From a virus: a stretch of 64,000 nt of DNA. Where the stretch lies: positions 1-64,000 of the IMG/VR virus record IMGVR_UViG_3300032050_000036; one strand, 5' to 3'. Within the stretch, counting starts at the first letter, position 1; each line of letters opens with the position of its first letter. Positions 58,715-64,000 of this stretch are shown here, piece after piece. The translations under genes were made by a program, and so were the position numbers. The notes beneath the pieces were generated by a model that made no database searches, had not been told where the DNA came from, and saw nothing but the letters and a program-made list of their open reading frames with translations.

Positions 58715-58978
58715 ATGACTGACAAAGAACTTCATAGGCAAAAACAGGCTTACAAGAAAAGACTGACAGAAATAAAACAGTCTAGCGGATGTGTAGACTG
58801 CGGAGAAACAAATCCAATTGTTTTAGATTTTGATCATCTTAAAGACAAAAAATATAATGTTTCAAGAATGATTCACGATGGATTTTCCTGGAAGGCTATC
58901 AAAAAAGAAATAGATAAGTGTGAAGTTGTTTGTGCTAATTGTCACAGGATAAGAACTCACTATAGGCTTATTAATTAA
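58715..58978 (+). CDS. HNH endonuclease-like protein
   Basis: This 87-residue protein has CVDCGETNPIVLDFDHLKDK and CANCHRIRTHYR: two CxxC zinc pairs and the DFDH metal site of HNH nucleases. The basic first 25 residues could bind DNA. It is short, so may be a free-standing HNH nuclease (homing or packaging-associated). It follows the candidate small RNA. Confidence 0.8.
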   Translation: MTDKELHRQKQAYKKRLTEIKQSSGCVDCGETNPIVLDFDHLKDKKYNVSRMIHDGFSWKAIKKEIDKCEVVCANCHRIRTHYRLIN

Positions 58979-58983
58979 TTATT

Positions 58984-59160
58984 TTAAGAATTTTTAATAT
59001 CTGTAATTATTGCATCTGCAAGTTCTTTACTAAAATGTACGTGCCCCGAGGCCAATTTTTCAAATGCTGGTGATAATTTTACAATAATGTTATTTTTTGT
59101 AATTTCCATTATTTGGTGTACAAGAATTTCTGCCTGTTGCTGTGATGTTAGTTCTTCCAT
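58984..59160 (-). CDS. Small protein on the minus strand, unknown
   Basis: A 58-residue frame on the minus strand begins MEELTSQQQAEILVHQIMEI and ends FSKELADAIITDIKNS. It is a helical, acidic protein. An extended -10 (TGATATAAT) is placed six bases before its ATG, giving a leaderless transcript divergent from the gene at 59198. It converges on the HNH gene. Function unknown. Confidence 0.65.
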   Translation of the reverse strand: MEELTSQQQAEILVHQIMEITKNNIIVKLSPAFEKLASGHVHFSKELADAIITDIKNS

Positions 59161-59166
59161 CTCTCA

Positions 59167-59175
59167 ATTATATCA
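59167..59175 (-). promoter_or_regulatory. Minus-strand extended -10 promoter, leaderless
   Basis: On the minus strand TGATATAAT reads as a perfect extended -10; six bases separate it from the ATG ending at 59160. It is one of a divergent pair. Confidence 0.65.
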
Positions 59176-59181
59176 TTAATA

Positions 59182-59190
59182 TGGTATACT
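59182..59190 (+). promoter_or_regulatory. Plus-strand extended -10 promoter, leaderless
   Basis: TGGTATACT lies seven bases before the ATG at 59198, with no Shine-Dalgarno. Six bases separate it from the minus-strand extended -10, so the two promoters share a 24-base regulatory gap. Confidence 0.65.
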
Positions 59191-59197
59191 ATTATCT

Positions 59198-60277
59198 ATG
59201 CCATATCGTATAGGTGCTAAGGGGTCATCGGGTTGCTCTGGATACCCTGCTGTAAAGGACACAGGAGAGGTTATGGGCTGCCATAAGACTCGTCGTGAGG
59301 CTGCAGCACAGATCTATGCTATAAACCGCTCTGAGGGCAATATAGGCAAGGCTATGGTCAAAGAGGGCGACATGGTAATGGCTCCACACGAAGAAGAAAT
59401 GTATGTTGGTCGTGTAGTTCATGTAATGACAGAGGGCATGCTTGGTATGCCAGGATCAGAATATTCTCTTGAGGCATCAGCAGAAGAGCCTGCTATTTTA
59501 ATTCAACTATTTGAAATGGAAGAAGGAGAATTAGAAGAAACAGAATATTTTGTTGGAGCAATGGCAAAAGATGTAATGGTTTTACCATCAATTGATTCAG
59601 GAGAAAGCATGGATAAAGCATATACAGGATGCGGATGTCCAATGTGTAAAGAATTAGATGTAACATGTGAGCAATGTCCACAATGCCAATCTGGAGAAAT
59701 GAAATCAGATTGTTGTGCTAATGTAGTTAAGCAAGCACCATGTTGGGATGGATATGTACAAAGGGGAATGAAGCCAGGAGAAAATGGTAAACCAGTTCCT
59801 AATTGTGTTCCAGCAGAAAAGGCTGATGATCTTTGGGAAGATTCTGATGATGTAGTGTATGAAACTGATTCAATGTCAAAAGCGGAAGGCTATTCTCCAC
59901 CAGCAGGTGCAAGAGCAGCAGCACGTAAAGCAATTAAATTTAAGGAACAAGGCAAGGCAAAAGGTGCGGGTACATCAGTAGGATGGACTCGTGCAGGACA
60001 GTTGGCAAGAGGAGAAACATTGTCTCTTAGCACTGTTAAAAGAATGTACTCTTATTTTTCTCGTCATGAGGTTGATAAAAAGGGGAAGGATTGGGCTAAT
60101 CAATCAAATCCGTCCAATGGGTACATAATGTGGTTGGCATGGGGTGGGGATGCTGGCTATTCTTGGTCACGTCGTATCGTGAATGCAGAAAAGGATAAGG
60201 CTTTATTTGCTGACACCTTTAACTCTATAGAAAAACAAAGCAAGAGAATTCGTGGTAGTGGTAATGGCTTCTGGTAA
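59198..60277 (+). CDS. Protein with modules typical of phage head-maturation polyproteins
   Basis: This 359-residue protein has three modules I associate with C-terminal tails of phage portal/protease proteins: YRIGAKGSSGCSGYPAVKDT with GCHKTRREAAAQIYAIN; a Cys-rich middle (CGCPMCKELDVTCEQCPQCQ) then CWDGYVQRGMKPGENGKPVP; and a large end domain (YSPPAGARAAARKAIKFKEQ; GTSVGWTRAGQLARGETLSL; MYSYFSRHEVDKKGKDWANQ). The function of these modules is not established. Leaderless promoter. No portal or protease catalytic motif is present, so it is not that enzyme. Confidence 0.6.
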   Translation: MPYRIGAKGSSGCSGYPAVKDTGEVMGCHKTRREAAAQIYAINRSEGNIGKAMVKEGDMVMAPHEEEMYVGRVVHVMTEGMLGMPGSEYSLEASAEEPAILIQLFEMEEGELEETEYFVGAMAKDVMVLPSIDSGESMDKAYTGCGCPMCKELDVTCEQCPQCQSGEMKSDCCANVVKQAPCWDGYVQRGMKPGENGKPVPNCVPAEKADDLWEDSDDVVYETDSMSKAEGYSPPAGARAAARKAIKFKEQGKAKGAGTSVGWTRAGQLARGETLSLSTVKRMYSYFSRHEVDKKGKDWANQSNPSNGYIMWLAWGGDAGYSWSRRIVNAEKDKALFADTFNSIEKQSKRIRGSGNGFW

Positions 60278-60419
60278 ATCTTCTGGAAAATACAGAACAA
60301 AACATCCGTTTAACCCTATTCAAATTAAAGACGGAATGATAGTTCGTCTAAGAAAAGATGGTACCATAAAAGCCGTGCTTGGCAAGTATGGCGAATATGG
60401 CAAAAAAAATAAAAATTAA
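60264..60419 (+). CDS. Small basic protein, unknown
   Basis: A 51-residue frame begins inside the end of the previous gene (14-base overlap) and runs to the convergent minus-strand gene. It is strongly basic (MASGKSSGKYRTKHPFNP; KDGMIVRLRKDGTIKAVLGK), so it might bind nucleic acid. Overlap position supports a real gene. Confidence 0.55.
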   Translation: MASGKSSGKYRTKHPFNPIQIKDGMIVRLRKDGTIKAVLGKYGEYGKKNKN

Positions 60420-60571
60420 TTATTTTGCTCTTTGTTAATTAAGTCTACTATTTCTTTTGCATATTTGTCATAATCTATTTCAATAATAAAATTTCCGTCA
60501 ATTAATTTATGAATTTTAATTTCTTTTCCTATTTCAAATAAAATATTTTTAATTTTATCTTCTATATTCAT
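60416..60571 (-). CDS. Small protein at the end of the minus-strand operon
   Basis: A 51-residue frame begins MNIEDKIKNILFEIGKEIKI, in an ATGA overlap with the GT61-like gene stop, and ends with VDLINKEQNN. It is an alpha/beta protein of unknown function. It converges with a plus-strand gene with a four-base overlap at the ends. Confidence 0.6.
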   Translation of the reverse strand: MNIEDKIKNILFEIGKEIKIHKLIDGNFIIEIDYDKYAKEIVDLINKEQNN

Positions 60572-61632
60572 AATAAGTTTTTGTTTTTTTCTAATTCCGA
60601 AAGAATTTCATCAATATGTACTGCCCCTAAGCCATACTGTTTTCTGTCTGGAATAATGTAAACATTTTCAGTTGCTACATTTTTAATTAATGAATCAAAA
60701 AACCAATAGAAGTCCCTATTCGTTGTTATCATAAATACTTTTGTATCTGGATGTGCAAATATAGCATTATAACATCCAGTGCCATCTATTGATGCTATAT
60801 GTGTTGCAGAAGAATATATATAAACCTGTTCTTCTAAAGTTAAGTCTTCATTATAGACTAATTCATAGCCCATATCAATAAAAAAGTTATCTATTTTAAT
60901 ATTATCTGAGTGTATTCTATTTTGAAAATTTTGAGTAAATGCCTCTTCACCAACACGCATAACATATTCCCAAAATCTGTCTCCCTCTTCTTTACTCATT
61001 TCATTATTTTTATATCTATAATAATTTTCTTTCCATTTTATATAAATTTGATCTGATTTTGATCTCGATATAAAAATTTTTTTATTAGGTGTTTGATTTT
61101 TATATTTTTTTAATTTATCTATGACACAATTACTGAGGTCAAACTGATGAGAAAAATCTTCATGACTAGTGTTATGAATTGGACCATTAGAAGGAACTAC
61201 ATTTCTTAAACAGGGAATGAAAAAATTATAAAGATAATATACATTTTCAAATATAATTTTTTGATCAGAAATTATAACTATTTCATCCATCGAAGGATTA
61301 TAAATATTTACTAAACTTTTAAAAAGTCCAGAAAGGTCATTCAAAAATACTTCTTTGTTAATATCATCTTCTCGTTCTACAGTAAAAATTAACTTTAAAT
61401 CTTTTATATATTTTTTTAAGAATTCATATTGTCCTAGGCACTCTTGAACTATATGAAAGTATTGCCAATTTGATAATGATATAATAAAAACATTACCATT
61501 AACAACTACTGGATCCTTTTTGGAATCATAATTTACTAAAACGTTGTTGACTTTATAAATTTTACTTTTTATACCTGGAACATCTATATATTCTATAGAA
61601 TCCCACTTAGTCTTAAAAATCTTATCAGACAT
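60568..61632 (-). CDS. GT61-like glycosyltransferase
   Basis: This 354-residue protein resembles GT61 (DUF563-type) transferases that build surface polysaccharides: NWQYFHIVQECLGQYEFLKK early, PNKKIFISRSKSD in the middle, YELVYNEDLTLEEQVYIYSS and then THIASIDGTGCYNAIFAHPD followed by VFMITTNRDF. These match the C-terminal glycine-rich binding part of the family. The start overlaps the cupin stop by eight bases. A second, diverged copy is at 63088. Confidence 0.7.
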   Translation of the reverse strand: MSDKIFKTKWDSIEYIDVPGIKSKIYKVNNVLVNYDSKKDPVVVNGNVFIISLSNWQYFHIVQECLGQYEFLKKYIKDLKLIFTVEREDDINKEVFLNDLSGLFKSLVNIYNPSMDEIVIISDQKIIFENVYYLYNFFIPCLRNVVPSNGPIHNTSHEDFSHQFDLSNCVIDKLKKYKNQTPNKKIFISRSKSDQIYIKWKENYYRYKNNEMSKEEGDRFWEYVMRVGEEAFTQNFQNRIHSDNIKIDNFFIDMGYELVYNEDLTLEEQVYIYSSATHIASIDGTGCYNAIFAHPDTKVFMITTNRDFYWFFDSLIKNVATENVYIIPDRKQYGLGAVHIDEILSELEKNKNLL

Positions 61633-61957
61633 TTTTTGTTACAACAACCTTATCATTAGGCAAACTTGGAGTTTTTACACAAACAACTGAACACTCTGTT
61701 ATAAAATTTACATCCGTTATTTCGTACGGCTCCAATATAAAAACATCGCCAGATATTAATTTTTTACCATTTAGAATCATTTCTCCAGATATTAACAAGT
61801 TTATTTCATATGCTATCTCTTGATAATGAAGGTCCCAATTTTCTCCAGCAGTATGTATTCTCCATGAAACTTCAAAATCTTTTGACTGAAAGGCAGCCTT
61901 TTCAAAATCTCCAATAAACCATCCCTTTTCAGTATTTTCAATTCTGCTAATCTTCAT
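61625..61957 (-). CDS. Cupin-domain protein
   Basis: This 110-residue protein has a single cupin barrel: WRIHTAGENWDLHYQEIAYE with the His/Glu metal ligands and LISGEMILNGKKLISGDVFI with ILEPYEITDV. Sugar-nucleotide isomerases and epimerase-like proteins of polysaccharide loci often have this fold, but the reaction here is unknown. It overlaps both neighbours (four bases upstream, eight downstream) in the minus operon. Confidence 0.7.
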   Translation of the reverse strand: MKISRIENTEKGWFIGDFEKAAFQSKDFEVSWRIHTAGENWDLHYQEIAYEINLLISGEMILNGKKLISGDVFILEPYEITDVNFITECSVVCVKTPSLPNDKVVVTKNV

Positions 61958-63054
61958 AAACCTAATTTATCCCATTCAGTCTCTTCAAATCCTTGATCAG
62001 TTATAAGGTTTATAGAAGTAGCACGATCCCTATCTGACTCTAAATGTTTATCATTAATTAAAATTCTTTCGCCACTAGTTACTCCCATCACTAACTGATC
62101 CCAGCAAAGACCTAGGTCTGTTAGTTGTTTTTCTGTTAGCATCCTTGCAGATTCTTTCCTAGCAGTCGTTAGAATTATCTTATGACCCTTAGAGTCCCAT
62201 TCATTAAACTTATCTATTACGCCTTTTAATGCTATGGCTGGTTCAAATCCGACATAACTAAATCTATGGACATGTTTAATTATTGTTCCATCTATATCAC
62301 AAAAAATAGTTTTAGGTTTTTCAGTATAGTATTCTCTTAGTTTACTGGAATATACTTCTAAATCTTGCGGGGTTCCAAGAGATATATAACCATTTCTTGG
62401 CATTTTAAAGGGAAGTATGTTAAGACCTTCTTCTATTAAATAATTATAAGTGGAGGAAATATAACATTCGCTAAATCCTTTTAGTCTATACTCTGAAATT
62501 AATTTTTTTGCTGATCTTATAAAATCAGAACCACGCCTCCAATAATGTATACCTACAAGCGCATCCTCACTTATAACCTTTTTTTCTTCAATATTTACAA
62601 TCCTGTTGTTATCTATAACTGCAAAACTATTCTTAATGTCATTAGATTTAAAAATAGCAACTGACCCATCGCAATATGCAGATCTTGATAGTTCTAAAAA
62701 TTTATCTGAATCCCACCTTAAAAGTTGATCACAGTTTGTTATTATTAATTCATCGTTGTTGTCTATATATTCTTTTGCATAAAGGGCTGCATCTGCAGCA
62801 CCATATTGATCGTTATCTAAACATATTTCTATACAATCTGGCTTTAATTTTTTTAATATAGAAGACAGCCTATTGTTATGCTCAGGGTTTTCATATTTTC
62901 TTGTAATAAATATATATTGACCCACTATATTTAAAGAATCAACGGCATGCTCAATTAAATGTTTTTTATCTACCATGATTAATGGTTTTGGTTCTTGTAC
63001 CCCTGCATTTTTGAAGCGGGAACCCAGTCCAGCCATTGGTATAACTATATTCAA
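61954..63054 (-). CDS. Nucleotidyltransferase-HAD phosphatase fusion
   Basis: This 366-residue protein starts at TTG with an aaggag Shine-Dalgarno six bases before. Residues 1-240 are a sugar-nucleotidyltransferase (NIVIPMAGLGSRFKNAGVQE, PKPLIMVDKK, TNCDQLLRW, SLGTPQDLEVYS). Residues about 255-366 are a short HAD phosphatase (TIFCDIDGTIIKHVHRFS; KIILTTARKESARMLTE; ILINDKHLESDRDRA) without a cap domain. The domain order is opposite to that at 51633-52997, and the HAD type differs. Likely makes an activated sugar or polyol for the GT61-like enzymes. Confidence 0.85.
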   Translation of the reverse strand: MNIVIPMAGLGSRFKNAGVQEPKPLIMVDKKHLIEHAVDSLNIVGQYIFITRKYENPEHNNRLSSILKKLKPDCIEICLDNDQYGAADAALYAKEYIDNNDELIITNCDQLLRWDSDKFLELSRSAYCDGSVAIFKSNDIKNSFAVIDNNRIVNIEEKKVISEDALVGIHYWRRGSDFIRSAKKLISEYRLKGFSECYISSTYNYLIEEGLNILPFKMPRNGYISLGTPQDLEVYSSKLREYYTEKPKTIFCDIDGTIIKHVHRFSYVGFEPAIALKGVIDKFNEWDSKGHKIILTTARKESARMLTEKQLTDLGLCWDQLVMGVTSGERILINDKHLESDRDRATSINLITDQGFEETEWDKLGL

Positions 63055-63070
63055 GAAAAACTCCTTCTTC

Positions 63071-63079
63071 TGTTATAAT
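63071..63079 (+). promoter_or_regulatory. Plus-strand extended -10 promoter
   Basis: TGTTATAAT lies eight bases before the ATG at 63088, with no Shine-Dalgarno; the transcript would be nearly leaderless. The hexamer overlaps the minus-strand -10 by two bases. Confidence 0.65.
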
Positions 63080-63086
63080 TGTATCA
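63078..63086 (-). promoter_or_regulatory. Minus-strand extended -10 promoter
   Basis: On the minus strand TGATACAAT is an extended -10 for the operon starting at 63054; the transcript would start near 63071 and include the aaggag Shine-Dalgarno. It shares two bases with the divergent plus-strand hexamer, so polymerase can occupy only one at a time. Confidence 0.6.
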
Positions 63087-63087
63087 T

Positions 63088-64000
63088 ATGAAACTTCAGT
63101 ATGGCAATCAAGATCCAGATATTTATTCTTTTGAAAGTGCTTCGCTAAAGGGCTTTCCATTATTTGAAATACCTTCAGTTCATATTAAAAATCTTAAATT
63201 CAGCAATCAACCTGAAGAAGACTATGAGTATATTTCAGGAAAGGTATTTTTAGTTCCAGCAGCAAATGATTTTTATCATGCCCTAACAGATACTATGGCC
63301 CATTATGAATCTTTAAAAACAGTTTATCCAGATTTAAAAATAATTTTTTGTTCTAATGACAATATGTACACTATAGATAGATATATTGGCATAAACAGAA
63401 AATACATGCTAGAAATTTTAAAAATTTATAATATAGAATATAAAGATATTCTTGATATAAAAAACAAAAATTATATATTTGAAGAGGTAATACATTTGCC
63501 ACATAGATCGCAATGGCACCAAGACAGGATTGTTCCTTTTGAAATACAACAAAATCTAAAAAATTTTACTCACGATGAGACTTGGTCTTATAGAAAATTT
63601 ATGATAAATTCTTTAAAACAAAAATTTTATAATCAAATAATTGATAAAGAACCTAAAAAAATATATGCATCACGTATGCCATATAAGACTAATCCTATAG
63701 ATTATTCAAAATTATCTGACGAAGATCAAAGATATTGGAATTTTAGATCACAAGAAATAAATAGACAATATAAAGATGAAGAAAAACTTATAGATTATTT
63801 TTTAAATAAAGGCTATGAAGTGTTAAATTTTGGAAACATGTCATTAATAGATCAAATAAGTGAATGCTATTATTCGACTGAACTTGCTGGAATCAATGGA
63901 TCTAATATTTTTAATTTTATATGGGCAAAGCCAGAAACAAGAACACACATTATTTATGTAACAAATGCATGGAATTATGGTTTTTGGAAATACTTTGATT
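63088..64000 (+). CDS. GT61-like glycosyltransferase, cut off by the window end
   Basis: At least 304 residues are visible; the gene continues beyond the window. It begins MKLQYGNQDPDIYSFESASL and has the same organisation as the minus-strand GT61-like protein: FLVPAANDFYHALTDTMAHY, KEPKKIYASRMPY (compare PNKKIFISRSKSD), GYEVLNFGNMSLIDQISECY and STELAGINGSNIFNFIWAKP followed by IIYVTNAWNYGFW. The two proteins are paralogues in type but diverged. It is expressed from the divergent extended -10 promoter. Confidence 0.68.
   Translation, partial: MKLQYGNQDPDIYSFESASLKGFPLFEIPSVHIKNLKFSNQPEEDYEYISGKVFLVPAANDFYHALTDTMAHYESLKTVYPDLKIIFCSNDNMYTIDRYIGINRKYMLEILKIYNIEYKDILDIKNKNYIFEEVIHLPHRSQWHQDRIVPFEIQQNLKNFTHDETWSYRKFMINSLKQKFYNQIIDKEPKKIYASRMPYKTNPIDYSKLSDEDQRYWNFRSQEINRQYKDEEKLIDYFLNKGYEVLNFGNMSLIDQISECYYSTELAGINGSNIFNFIWAKPETRTHIIYVTNAWNYGFWKYFD

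Noticed and set aside
62238-62252. A GGTTCAAATCC string like a tRNA T-loop
   Set aside because: It lies inside the coding sequence of the minus-strand nucleotidyltransferase-HAD gene and no cloverleaf arms or acceptor stem can be drawn around it. No tRNA gene was found anywhere in the window.

Overview
The window is a single stretch of a double-stranded DNA tailed phage with siphovirus-type tail genes. It is AT-rich and almost completely coding. The host is probably an actinobacterium. The support is a WhiB-family regulator (51347-51628), a small zinc protein of the kind common in actinobacterial genomes (49371-49628), and many promoters placed so close to the start codon that transcripts would be leaderless, a habit common in actinobacteria. 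A freshwater, low-GC actinobacterial host is an inference only. Portal and prohead protease genes are not in the window and probably lie before position 1; the last gene runs off the right end.

Layout. 1-22.0 kb: virion module (major capsid protein, head-tail connectors, tail completion, major tail protein, two paralogous tail-assembly chaperones, a 2680-residue tape measure, distal tail and baseplate proteins, adhesin-like proteins). 22.0-34.2 kb: DNA module (zinc ribbon and MerR-like regulators, DnaB-type helicase, DnaG-type primase, ssDNA-binding protein, DnaE-type polymerase, UvsX/RecA-type recombinase, Cas4-like nuclease, two candidate Holliday-junction resolvases, a nucleotide-modification-associated protein). 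34.2-36.5 kb: terminase small and large subunits. 36.5-43.2 kb: two large exported surface-type proteins behind a strong promoter, holin-like and lipoprotein genes, a CHAP endolysin, a proteasome-like Ntn hydrolase and a secreted trypsin-like protease. 43.2-48.7 kb: an unusual cluster of five 2-oxoglutarate/Fe(II) oxygenase-like proteins with a GT60-like glycosyltransferase and a DUF6065-like protein. 48.7-57 kb: many small proteins, WhiB, a HAD-nucleotidyltransferase fusion, a glycerophosphodiesterase-like protein, an Asp/Asn-hydroxylase-like protein, an APS kinase-nucleotidyltransferase fusion, DUF2061 membrane proteins and a DNA glycosylase-like protein. 57-60.4 kb: Hsp20, the phosphate-binding protein PstS, a candidate small RNA, an HNH protein and a protein carrying virion-associated modules. 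60.4-64 kb: a minus-strand polysaccharide-type operon (nucleotidyltransferase-HAD fusion, cupin, GT61-like glycosyltransferase) divergent from a second GT61-like gene.

How it fits together. Genes are mostly packed with 1-4 base stop/start overlaps, giving long co-transcribed runs. Extra promoters sit at gene ends; in seven cases the TAA stop codon lies inside a TATAAT hexamer. The most interesting candidate system is the oxygenase/glycosyltransferase cluster, which by family membership could hydroxylate and then glycosylate a protein target. It is supported at a distance by further oxygenases (31057-31659, 53432-54022) and by two nucleotidyltransferase/HAD fusions that could supply activated sugars. 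Host-interaction genes (PstS, surface proteins, proteases, sulfate-activation-like enzyme) suggest substantial remodelling of the host envelope and metabolism.

All calls rest on reading motifs by eye; no database search was possible.
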